Shown: positions 14,355 to 20,272 of the stretch, one piece after another
Layout of the letters: the number at the start of each line of letters is the position of its first letter
Numbering within the stretch: the first letter of the stretch is position 1
From: a virus
Strand: one strand, 5' to 3'
Length of the DNA: 20,272 nucleotides
Virus record (IMG/VR): IMGVR_UViG_3300006327_000096
Location: 1-20,272 of that record
Program-made: the position numbers and the translations under genes
Notes under the pieces: model-generated
Told to the model about the DNA's origin: nothing
Databases searched by the model: none
What the model saw: only the letters and a program-made list of their open reading frames with translations

Positions 14355-15226
14355 GAATCGCGGCATTAGGTTGCAGTCATACAGCCGGTTATCAAATAAC
14401 AAATGTACCAAAAGATGATGTTCCTTTAACACAAGAGAACTGGCCCTTTTCTGGTCGTTGGCAAGATAACAACTGGGCAGAAGAATATATTAATAGTAAA
14501 GATGCTGATGGTGTAATATTTGCAAGAATTGGGAATGGCTGGTATGAATACAGCGAATGGTTAAGTTTTCTTTTTAAAAAATATAATGATATTAAGGAAG
14601 TTATAGTACAAAATACTTACTGGAATAGATTTCGTGTAACATCAATTAATCCACCGGATTACGAACACATGATTCCACTAGAAGCATTATATAAGCACGA
14701 AACAACGAAAGGAAACATCGATTGTTGGACAAAACACGTAGAAATAAAGGATTCTGATAACCCTGAGTATAGAGTTATTGATGCTCCGCATCAAATTAGG
14801 GCAAAAGATTACTTAAATACAGTAAACGTAAACATCACGTACTATCCTAGATTTAACTGGAATGAACCTGACTTACGAAAAATCTCGTATATGGAGGGCA
14901 AAACATGGTTAGAAATCATGAGCCTGAAATCGCAACGAGAATGGCTTAAAGAAATATATATTTTACAAGCACTATGTAAAGAAAATAATGCCAAACTAAA
15001 ATTGTTTGGTTTAAATAAATGGACTTGGATACCCTCAAAAATGGAAGATTATTTCAATTTTGATAGTACTCAAGTAGCAACGAATTCTGTAGAAGATTGG
15101 TTTTCTCAGAATAAAGGGATTGATATTCAAAAACATACTGTCGATGATGAACACTATTCAAAAGACATTCATCGTATTATAGCTTTAGAGTATCTTCCAT
15201 CTCAATTTGATAACAATAACTTGTAA
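14351..15226 (+). CDS. SGNH/GDSL hydrolase-like protein
   Basis: A 291-residue protein. The N-terminal strand runs into LGCSHTAGY (residues 6-14), which has the position and shape of the GDSL block I with Ser9 as the likely nucleophile. Near the C-terminus a DDEHYSKDIH segment (about 265-274) matches the Asp-x-x-His block V. A Gly and Asn for blocks II and III are plausible (GNGWYEYSEW near 61-70). The enzyme might remove acyl or acetyl groups from glycans or lipids; the substrate is unknown and blocks II and III are weak, so this is a fold call. It starts in an ATGA overlap and is followed by a strong AAAGGAG for the next gene. Confidence 0.65.
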   Translation: MRIAALGCSHTAGYQITNVPKDDVPLTQENWPFSGRWQDNNWAEEYINSKDADGVIFARIGNGWYEYSEWLSFLFKKYNDIKEVIVQNTYWNRFRVTSINPPDYEHMIPLEALYKHETTKGNIDCWTKHVEIKDSDNPEYRVIDAPHQIRAKDYLNTVNVNITYYPRFNWNEPDLRKISYMEGKTWLEIMSLKSQREWLKEIYILQALCKENNAKLKLFGLNKWTWIPSKMEDYFNFDSTQVATNSVEDWFSQNKGIDIQKHTVDDEHYSKDIHRIIALEYLPSQFDNNNL

Positions 15227-15237
15227 AGGAGAGTACA

Positions 15238-15435
15238 ATGCGAGACAAATTATTAGATGCTTTTAGGAGTCATGTATCTGGTATGATAGCAAAACACGTA
15301 GCCAATATTGAGGTTTTACTCACGGCTAGTGTTGGAGTTGCTGAACATCCAGATATTATCGAAACTATTAGCAAAGAAATGGAACTTGTAGCCAAATACG
15401 ATGAAATGCTCGAAATGGCAAACAAACATTTTTAA
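15238..15435 (+). CDS. Small helical conserved phage protein
   Basis: A 65-residue, mostly helical protein with three amphipathic helices (about residues 1-27, 35-47 and 49-63), a Gly-Val-Ala-Glu-His-Pro-Asp-Ile-Ile segment in the middle and an aromatic end. Proteins of this shape recur in T4-like marine phages, from memory, with no known role. AAAGGAGAG at 15224-15232 is a strong ribosome binding site for ATG 15238. It ends just before the promoter at 15440 and is the last gene of its operon. Confidence 0.75.
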   Translation: MRDKLLDAFRSHVSGMIAKHVANIEVLLTASVGVAEHPDIIETISKEMELVAKYDEMLEMANKHF

Positions 15436-15439
15436 TTAC

Positions 15440-15468
15440 TTGACAAGAAGCTTAATATATTGTATTAT
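15440..15468 (+). promoter_or_regulatory. Sigma70-type promoter upstream of folE
   Basis: A perfect TTGACA at 15440-15445 and TATTAT at 15463-15468 with 17-base spacing, in an 86-base gap. Transcription should start near 15475, with a leader of about 47 bases. The leader has a weak GGCA/TGCC hairpin (15489-15502) and a ten-codon open frame (15487-15519) ending two bases before the TTG of folE. Confidence 0.7.
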
Positions 15469-15521
15469 AGTATATAAAGTAAAGTAATGGCAATCCACTG
15501 CCTTAACATCGGAGAATAAAA

Positions 15522-16199
15522 TTGGGAAAAGTAAGCGAAGCAATTAAAAAAAGACTTAAAGAGTCTAATATAAGATTTTATGCTAATGACAATATTAGCG
15601 AACATATCTATGATGACGAGAGAGATCAACTTCAAATTGAAGTGCAAGAGGCATTTCAAAAAGTTCTTGATGCATTAATAATAGATACTGAAAATGATCA
15701 CAATACTCGGAGTACTGCAAAACGGGTAGCAAAAATGTACGTCAACGAAATATTTGGCGGACGTTATAAAAGCAGACCAGCAGTTACCAGTTTTCCGAAT
15801 ATGGGGTATAAAAGTTTATACACTAGTGGACCAATTAGTATTAGGTCCACCTGTGCTCACCATTTTCAAAACATTGTTGGTAATGCATGGGTAGGAATTA
15901 TTCCCGAAGATGAAGTTATCGGTCTTAGTAAGTTTAATCGACTTGTTCACCATGTTGCTGAACGCCCTCAAATACAAGAAGAAATGACTACAGAGATTGC
16001 TAACGAGTTGTCTAAGTTTGCAAAAACAAGACACGTGGCAGTTGTAGTTAAAGCAGAACATCATTGTATGACACAACGTGGTGTAAAAGAACACGAAAGT
16101 GATATGACTACTGCTATCATGTTAGGTGCATTTAACGAAGATCCTGCACTAAAACAAGAATTCTATGATATTTGTTTGAGTATGAAAGGACACGGATAA
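15522..16199 (+). CDS. folE: GTP cyclohydrolase I
   Basis: This enzyme converts GTP to dihydroneopterin triphosphate, the first step of both folate and 7-deazaguanine synthesis. The 225-residue protein has the zinc ligands Cys111, His114 and Cys182, one residue off from E. coli (110, 113, 181). Other family segments are TAKRVAKMYVNEIF near 65-78, GLSKFNRLVHHVAERPQ at about 138-154, and HHCMTQRGV at 180-188. The usual CEHHF is CAHHF here, with Ala112 replacing Glu. The start is TTG 15522 behind GGAG at 15511-15514, a rare start codon that may limit yield. No closer ATG is available, since the first in-frame ATG would remove the N-terminal helix. It heads the operon that includes QueE. Confidence 0.95.
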   Translation: MGKVSEAIKKRLKESNIRFYANDNISEHIYDDERDQLQIEVQEAFQKVLDALIIDTENDHNTRSTAKRVAKMYVNEIFGGRYKSRPAVTSFPNMGYKSLYTSGPISIRSTCAHHFQNIVGNAWVGIIPEDEVIGLSKFNRLVHHVAERPQIQEEMTTEIANELSKFAKTRHVAVVVKAEHHCMTQRGVKEHESDMTTAIMLGAFNEDPALKQEFYDICLSMKGHG

Positions 16200-16369
16200 T
16201 GGATAGTGTTGCTTCGCTTACCACACCCAGAGAGTTTTGGGACCGAAAGGTTGATAAGGCAATACAAATGTTTGAGTATGGTGCTTGGACAGAAGAAAAG
16301 TTTTTGGACGAAATGTCCAGATTAGGCTATGATAAGGCTGTTATAAGGGAGAAGATATATGAAGGCTAG
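16199..16369 (+). CDS. Small hypothetical protein between folE and queE
   Basis: A 56-residue protein starting at ATG 16199 in a TAATG overlap with folE; an in-frame ATG at 16172 lies inside folE and is not preferred. It is helical, with Trp-Asp-Arg-Lys at 18-21, a central FEYGAWTEE segment and a C-terminal Tyr-Asp-Lys-Ala-Val-Ile-Arg helix. It overlaps queE by 11 bases. Its constant coupling to two pathway genes suggests a partner role, but nothing in the sequence names one. Confidence 0.7.
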   Translation: MDSVASLTTPREFWDRKVDKAIQMFEYGAWTEEKFLDEMSRLGYDKAVIREKIYEG

Positions 16370-17225
16370 AGTGTGCGAATCATTCTATAGTGTACAAGGA
16401 GAAGGTAGATTTGTTGGTGTACCTTCGGTCTTTTTACGTATGTTTGGTTGTAATTTTAAATGCCGTGGTTTTGGAATGCCACGTGGTGAATTGGCAAATG
16501 ATTATGATCTAATTGCTAAAGACCACCTGGAAAACCCGGATAAGTATAAAGTATTGAAAGATTTACCATTAGTGCATAGGGGTTGTGATTCTTATGCATC
16601 GTGGGATCCTAGATTTAAAAAATTTACTACGGATTACCAACTAGATGATTTAGTTGATGAATTACTTTCTCTTACACCAGAAGGCAAATGGACTTGCGAT
16701 AATGGGCAAGATATCCACCTAGTAATAACAGGGGGTGAACCACTGCTCGGATGGCAAAGGATGTACATAGAGCTATTTGAACATCCTCGAATGGGAGATT
16801 TAAAAAATGTTACGTTTGAAACAAACACAACGCAAGAGCTTAGAGATGATTTCCGAGATTATATCGGATCTAAAGCAAGATTTCATACTACTTGGTCGTG
16901 CTCTCCGAAACTTACTGTCAGTGGCGAGTTATGGAGTGATGCTATCAAGCCTGAAATTGCTAATTCATATTTTACTGTCCCTGACACTCACTTGTATCTT
17001 AAGTTTGTGGTCGCTGATGAAGTGGATGTGGACGAAGTTACAAAAGCTGTGGAAGAATATAAATCTGCCGGAGTTGAGTGTCCCGTCTATTGTATGGCCG
17101 TGGGCGGGTGCTATGAAGAATACCAAGAAAACGCAAAAACAGTCGCCAACCTCGCAATGGGACGAGGATGGAGATACACGCCAAGATTACACGTCGATAT
17201 CTTCGGGAACTCCTGGGGAACTTGA
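16359..17225 (+). CDS. queE: 7-carboxy-7-deazaguanine synthase, radical SAM
   Basis: This radical SAM enzyme rearranges 6-carboxytetrahydropterin to 7-carboxy-7-deazaguanine. The 288-residue protein begins with the QueE signature SFYSVQGEGRFVGVPS (residues 8-23). The iron-sulphur cysteines are Cys31 and Cys35 (CNFKC). The third, normally two residues after the second, is Phe38 here, and Cys76 in a CDSYASW context fits as the displaced ligand. This gives Cx3Cx40C, with about 38 extra residues carrying a Gly-Phe-Gly-Met-Pro-Arg-Gly loop. SAM-binding ITGGEPLLGW (about 124-133) and TFETNTTQ (about 148-155) follow. QueE is usually 210-250 residues, so the loop explains much of the excess. The 3' end is markedly richer in G+C than its neighbours. 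I recall a similar loop in cyanophage proteins. Confidence 0.92.
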   Translation: MKARVCESFYSVQGEGRFVGVPSVFLRMFGCNFKCRGFGMPRGELANDYDLIAKDHLENPDKYKVLKDLPLVHRGCDSYASWDPRFKKFTTDYQLDDLVDELLSLTPEGKWTCDNGQDIHLVITGGEPLLGWQRMYIELFEHPRMGDLKNVTFETNTTQELRDDFRDYIGSKARFHTTWSCSPKLTVSGELWSDAIKPEIANSYFTVPDTHLYLKFVVADEVDVDEVTKAVEEYKSAGVECPVYCMAVGGCYEEYQENAKTVANLAMGRGWRYTPRLHVDIFGNSWGT

Positions 17226-17252
17226 TATGGATAAACTTAGAAGTTCAGGAAT

Positions 17253-17627
17253 ATGAAAATGTTAGATAAAATAAAAGAAATGATTAAAGGTAAAAAGGAT
17301 CCTAAAGAAAAAGATCGTCTTACTTTATTAATGGAAGAAAAAAAGAAAGCTACTAAAAACAAGAAACCTTGGGTAGCTGTCTTGGAAACTCACGTTAATG
17401 AGCATGATATTAAAAATGGATTCTTTGAACTTGATTGGAACAACGAATTTATAGAACAACTATTAGATGCTGGTTACAAAGGAGAAAGTAATGAGCAAAT
17501 AGTAGACGGTTGGTTTAAAGACGTTGCACGTAATATCTTAAAAGAACAAGGCTTTGATCCAACACGTGGTGCAGGTTATATCAATGTTGGTCCAGCTAAT
17601 AAGGATGGTAAAAGTGAGGTATCGTGA
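17253..17627 (+). CDS. Conserved T4-like marine phage protein
   Basis: A 124-residue protein with a Lys-rich, charged N-terminus (residues 1-37), then the segment PWVAVLETHVNEHDIKNGFF (39-58), a WNNEFIEQLLDAGY helix and a WFKDVARNIL helix. The C-terminus is Gly-rich with a Tyr-Ile-Asn-Val-Gly turn. It is of a type seen in T4-like cyanophage genomes, with no assigned function. An ATG at 17259 is an alternative, but ATG 17253 overlaps the stop of a nine-codon open frame (17227-17256) that follows queE. The stop overlaps the next start as GTGA. Confidence 0.8.
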   Translation: MKMLDKIKEMIKGKKDPKEKDRLTLLMEEKKKATKNKKPWVAVLETHVNEHDIKNGFFELDWNNEFIEQLLDAGYKGESNEQIVDGWFKDVARNILKEQGFDPTRGAGYINVGPANKDGKSEVS

Positions 17628-18313
17628 TAGAAATTCAAACTCTAAAAAGTCAAGACCCTCTAAATAGTTATGCACCCCATTGGGACATTAAGTTCGGTGT
17701 CGCAACTTGGGATGATAACGAAAAGATTGAAAAATTAAAAAAATACCTTTTAAAAAAAGAAGATGACATATTAAAAATGGAGCCTGGACTACATGACGGT
17801 GCTACAGGTTTAGGATACGAATCTGTTACTGCAAGGTTTGGTAAGTATAATCTTTTTGATTTTATAGATGAAGAAGAAACACTAGGCGATCTTTTAAAAT
17901 GGTTACAAAAACAATATTTAGATTTTGTAGAGCAAGATAAAACTCCAGTAGAGGATTTATTAATTGTTTGCTGGTATAATATTATGAATGTAGGTGGAAA
18001 AATAAATGCACATAGCCACGGAGCGGCACCTATAACATACCTTAGTGGGAATATGCATTTAGACAATTATAATACAAAAACATATTATCAATACCCATAT
18101 GAACCAGATATTTTTCATCATTTACAAAATAAAAAAGGACAAATAACTTTTTTTCCAGGTTACATAATGCATCACACAGACGAATTTGAAGGACCAGATA
18201 AAAGATTAAGTATTGCATTTGATCTATGGATTAAAAAATTTGGAGTCCCAAGTCCATTAAAAACCAAAGAATTTATGAGTGAGGAAATAGCACATGAAAT
18301 ACGTTCTAGTTGA
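17624..18313 (+). CDS. Putative 2OG-Fe(II) oxygenase (2OG-FeII_Oxy_5-like)
   Basis: A 229-residue protein whose C-terminal half fits 2OG-Fe(II) oxygenases of the 2OG-FeII_Oxy_5 type. His130-Ser-His132 leads into the ITYLSGNMH strand. GQITFFPG at 172-179 precedes distal His183/184, and Arg194 in a Lys-Arg-Leu-Ser-Ile-Ala-Phe strand would bind 2-oxoglutarate. The first motif is H-x-H rather than H-x-D, so iron binding may differ or use another residue. The N-terminal half is helical and charged. The start is GTG 17624 behind GAGG, overlapping the preceding stop by four bases. The substrate is unknown. Confidence 0.75.
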   Translation: MIEIQTLKSQDPLNSYAPHWDIKFGVATWDDNEKIEKLKKYLLKKEDDILKMEPGLHDGATGLGYESVTARFGKYNLFDFIDEEETLGDLLKWLQKQYLDFVEQDKTPVEDLLIVCWYNIMNVGGKINAHSHGAAPITYLSGNMHLDNYNTKTYYQYPYEPDIFHHLQNKKGQITFFPGYIMHHTDEFEGPDKRLSIAFDLWIKKFGVPSPLKTKEFMSEEIAHEIRSS

Positions 18314-19280
18314 TACAGCAAATACTTTCTTTAGAGCTCGTCATGTAGTACGTGGCGAACTTGATATGAAGGTAGGTATGGCGTTTCATATTACTTTTAA
18401 TAGCTTAAAGAAAGCATGGAATGACTTTGATGCTGACCATATTGTATTTTGTTTAGAAGGTCGTAGTTGGCGTAAAGATGTTTACGAACCATATAAAAGA
18501 AATAGACAAGATCAACGAGCGGCTTTGACCGAAAAAGAACAAGAAGAAGAAAAAGTTTTTTGGGAAACATTTGATAACTTTAGAGATTTTATAGTAAACA
18601 AAACAAATTGTACTGTTTTACATCACCCAGAATTAGAAGCTGATGATTTAATTGCAGGTTGGATACAACATCATCCTAATGATGAACACGCAATTATATC
18701 AACAGATGGTGATTTTACACAATTAATTTCACCAACAGTATGTCAATATAACGGTGTATCAAATGTAACTATTACACACGAAGGTTATTTTGACGATAAA
18801 GGCAAACCAGTACTTGATAAAAAGACAGGCAAAGATAAAGAGGCACCTAATCCTAAATGGGCACTTTTCCAAAAATGTGTCCGTGGAGATACAAGTGATA
18901 ATGTATTTTCTGCATATCCAGGCGTTAGAAATAAAGGCACTAAAAACAAAGTAGGCTTAGAAGAAGCATTTAACGATATGACAACAAAAGGTTACAGTTG
19001 GAATAATTTAATGTTGCAACGTTGGGTAGATCACGAAGGAAAAGAGCATAGAGTATTAGACGATTATAATCGAAATGTAGAACTATGTGATTTATCTGCA
19101 CAACCGGAAAATATTAAAGAAAAAATTAAAAATACGATTGTTGAAAACGCACAACCTAAAAATATTCCGCAAGTAGGTTTGAGACTTATGAAATTTTGTG
19201 CATTATACGATATGCAAAGAATAACAGACAATGCTCAGGCTTATGCTGAACCACTACAAGCGAGGTATCCTGTATTATGA
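18294..19280 (+). CDS. rnh: T4 RNase H-like 5'-3' exonuclease (FEN family)
   Basis: A 328-residue flap-type nuclease homologous to T4 RNase H (305 residues), which removes RNA primers on the lagging strand. Metal ligands appear in order: Asp7 (VDTANT), Glu115 with Asp117-Asp118 (EADD), Asp138 and Asp140 (TDGD before FTQL) and Asp199 with Asp202 (RGDTSDN). A Tyr-Pro-Gly-Val segment after the last block marks the helix-three-turn-helix. A WRKDVYEPYKRNR segment near 59-71 matches the WRRDF-x-YYKKNR of T4. YNRNVELCDL near the C-terminus also matches. The ATG is 20 bases inside the previous gene. Products act at replication forks with gp43 and the clamp. Confidence 0.93.
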   Translation: MKYVLVDTANTFFRARHVVRGELDMKVGMAFHITFNSLKKAWNDFDADHIVFCLEGRSWRKDVYEPYKRNRQDQRAALTEKEQEEEKVFWETFDNFRDFIVNKTNCTVLHHPELEADDLIAGWIQHHPNDEHAIISTDGDFTQLISPTVCQYNGVSNVTITHEGYFDDKGKPVLDKKTGKDKEAPNPKWALFQKCVRGDTSDNVFSAYPGVRNKGTKNKVGLEEAFNDMTTKGYSWNNLMLQRWVDHEGKEHRVLDDYNRNVELCDLSAQPENIKEKIKNTIVENAQPKNIPQVGLRLMKFCALYDMQRITDNAQAYAEPLQARYPVL

Positions 19281-19786
19281 CAGATGTAAAAGCTAAAGAA
19301 ATTTTAAAAAACAAATTTTGGATAATTGAAGATATGCAAAGTGCTAAAAAAATAGGCACGTTATCTAAAGACGAAAACAATCATTATATGTATTGTTGCC
19401 AAAACAATCCAACTAATAGACTTAATTCTAAAACTGAATATTATAATTGCTTAAAAGATCTTAAAAAAGGAATTGGCGGTAATATACTTTGGACTAATGC
19501 TACCATAAGTGATGCTACTAAAAGTGTTGATAAAGAAATTTACGGATTATCAACTAGTACTGTACCGTACAATGCTGTTTACGATCTTAAAAGGAAATTT
19601 GCATTATTCACTAAAAGTAAAAAATCTAAGAGTTTATATTGTGCTGGTTTCTTTATAATTCATTTTGATAAGGGTTGGGTTAAGAGTTTTTGTCCTAAAC
19701 TAGTTACACTTGAAAAATATGAACATAAAGGACCATTTAAAACTGAATTAGAAATGCGTCAGGAGTTAAGTCGTGCAAACCGTTAA
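19277..19786 (+). CDS. Conserved T4-like marine phage protein
   Basis: A 169-residue basic protein. The N-terminus has KFWIIED followed by strands with two adjacent cysteines (Tyr-Cys-Cys near 39-41). The middle has a YGLSTSTVPYNAVYDLKRK segment (about 89-107). The C-terminal third is the best conserved in memory of cyanophage homologues: KSKSLYCAGFFIIHFDKGWV (about 117-136), then KSFCPKLVTLE and GPFKTELEMRQEL. Small strand-rich folds like this often bind nucleic acid, but no function is assigned. It overlaps rnh as ATGA and the next gene by 14 bases. Confidence 0.85.
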   Translation: MTDVKAKEILKNKFWIIEDMQSAKKIGTLSKDENNHYMYCCQNNPTNRLNSKTEYYNCLKDLKKGIGGNILWTNATISDATKSVDKEIYGLSTSTVPYNAVYDLKRKFALFTKSKKSKSLYCAGFFIIHFDKGWVKSFCPKLVTLEKYEHKGPFKTELEMRQELSRANR

Positions 19787-20015
19787 ACCTTTAAACACTA
19801 TTCCACTAGAGCAATTTATTGATAAAGTTAAAATTGCTGAGAATTCAAAACAAATTGAAGTTAAAATAGAGATCAAAGAAGCTAAAAATCTTGCTCTTAC
19901 ATTAGGTGGAGTAATGTCTAGATTACACGGAGATCTTGAAAAATTAGTAGATCAAGCTAATAAAACAGAAGAAGTCGTTAATATTACTATGGACGGCGGA
20001 TCTAAGTGGAAATAA
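19773..20015 (+). CDS. Small conserved phage protein
   Basis: An 80-residue acidic protein starting at GTG 19773, with AGGAG at 19761-19765 seven bases upstream. A Val-Glu-Val-Lys-Ile-Glu strand region at 29-35 leads to a helix with Leu-Ala-Leu-Thr-Leu-Gly-Gly-Val-Met and Arg-Leu-His-Gly-Asp-Leu-Glu (about 41-57). The end is Asp-Gly-Gly-Ser-Lys-Trp. It is the last gene of the operon, followed by a 92-base gap. Function unknown. Confidence 0.75.
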   Translation: MQTVKPLNTIPLEQFIDKVKIAENSKQIEVKIEIKEAKNLALTLGGVMSRLHGDLEKLVDQANKTEEVVNITMDGGSKWK

Positions 20016-20107
20016 CACCATAATTCACCTCTACAACAACCTCTACTCATAAAGTAAACTGCGTACATAACTACTATATTGAGATAAATATTAGTAAGGA
20101 AAAGAAT
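20016..20107 (+). promoter_or_regulatory. Intergenic leader with a late-type promoter
   Basis: GATAAATA at 20083-20090 matches the T4/cyanophage late-promoter pattern (N)ATAAATA, bound by the gp55-type sigma factor with the sliding clamp as activator. No TTGACA-like box is paired with it. An AAGGAAAAG sequence at 20096-20104 is the ribosome binding site of the next gene. Two copies of CCTCTAC (20028-20034 and 20040-20046) lie 12 bases apart. No terminator hairpin was seen. Confidence 0.65.
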
Positions 20108-20272
20108 ATGAGTAGACCAAAACCGGATATTATATTAGAGAACGTAAACAAAAAGACATATCGTTCAGAACAAGTTCTGAAGGCCGATGCCATATGGGCT
20201 GTCTTTTATCAGAATAAACCTTTCAATTTAAAATCATCAAATGTGTTAACAAACTATCCAGGACCAAAATAT
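20108..20272 (+). CDS. Conserved T4-like late gene, 3' part outside the window
   Basis: The frame from ATG 20108 stays open to the window end (55 codons). It begins Met-Ser-Arg-Pro-Lys-Pro and contains KKTYRSEQVLKAD (residues 15-27), an AIWAVFY strand (28-34) and NYPGPKY at the end. I recall this opening from T4-like cyanophage proteins of unknown function, but could not check it. The late-type box at 20083 suggests a structural or assembly role late in infection. The ribosome binding site is AGGAAAAG, four or so bases before ATG. Confidence 0.8.
   Translation, partial: MSRPKPDIILENVNKKTYRSEQVLKADAIWAVFYQNKPFNLKSSNVLTNYPGPKY

Noticed and set aside
15469-15521. A preQ1-type riboswitch in the folE leader
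   Set aside because: The leader is short, has only a weak four-pair hairpin, and lacks the C-rich loop and A-rich tail expected of a preQ1 riboswitch.
16807-17256. A 149-codon open frame overlapping the second half of queE in another + frame
   Set aside because: It lies wholly on the strongly supported queE frame, its product has no recognisable pattern, and its openness is explained by the richer G+C and codon choice of queE there.
20016-20107. A tRNA or terminator in the last gap
   Set aside because: No cloverleaf pairing and no stable stem were seen; only a short direct repeat and a late-type promoter box are present.
1-20272. Integrase, transposon, CRISPR array or tRNA genes
   Set aside because: No protein with recombinase or transposase motifs, no spaced repeats and no tRNA-like folding pattern were noticed on either strand.

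Overview
The window reads as part of an AT-rich (by eye about one third G+C), densely packed genome of a T4-like tailed phage (myovirus-type), most like the marine T4 superfamily. The evidence is a family-B DNA polymerase like gp43, a DexA-type exonuclease, a candidate gp45 sliding clamp, a T4 RNase H homologue, a late-promoter-like GATAAATA box, and many small proteins of the kind found in marine T4-like phages. All genes lie on the + strand. Most neighbours overlap by 1 to 20 bases (ATGA or TAATG joints), so the region is a few long operons. An AT-rich marine host such as a SAR11-like bacterium fits the composition but is not proven by the sequence.

Layout. 1-527: small membrane protein and a mini HAD-family phosphatase. 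543-3751: DNA polymerase and DexA-like exonuclease. 3748-7254: an unusual metabolic block of porphobilinogen synthase (HemB), SAICAR synthetase (PurC), a TagD-like cytidylyltransferase, a 2OG-Fe(II) oxygenase and a short NAD-dependent epimerase. 7251-9772: a strong sigma70-type promoter, then the clamp, a TGT/DpdA-like enzyme and a tiny coiled-coil protein. 9780-15435: a second promoter, then conserved small proteins, a T-fold (QueD-like) candidate with its own promoter, a glycosyltransferase-like protein, a cupin, a phosphoribosyltransferase, a HIT protein and an SGNH-like protein. 15440-17627: another promoter, then FolE (TTG start), a 56-residue protein, QueE and a small conserved protein. 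17624-20015: a second 2OG oxygenase, RNase H and two small proteins. 20083-20272: a late-type promoter and the start of a gene that runs off the window.

Two systems stand out. The first is a scattered 7-deazaguanine pathway: FolE makes dihydroneopterin triphosphate, a T-fold protein may supply the QueD step, QueE makes 7-carboxy-7-deazaguanine, and a TGT-like enzyme with both catalytic aspartates could insert the base into DNA. No QueC is visible here. The second is a phage-borne HemB with all catalytic lysines and zinc cysteines but without the N-terminal arm, translationally coupled to PurC between replication genes. Host metabolism (haem or other tetrapyrroles, purines) therefore appears to be a target of this phage. 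No tRNA, rRNA, integrase, CRISPR or insertion sequence was seen.
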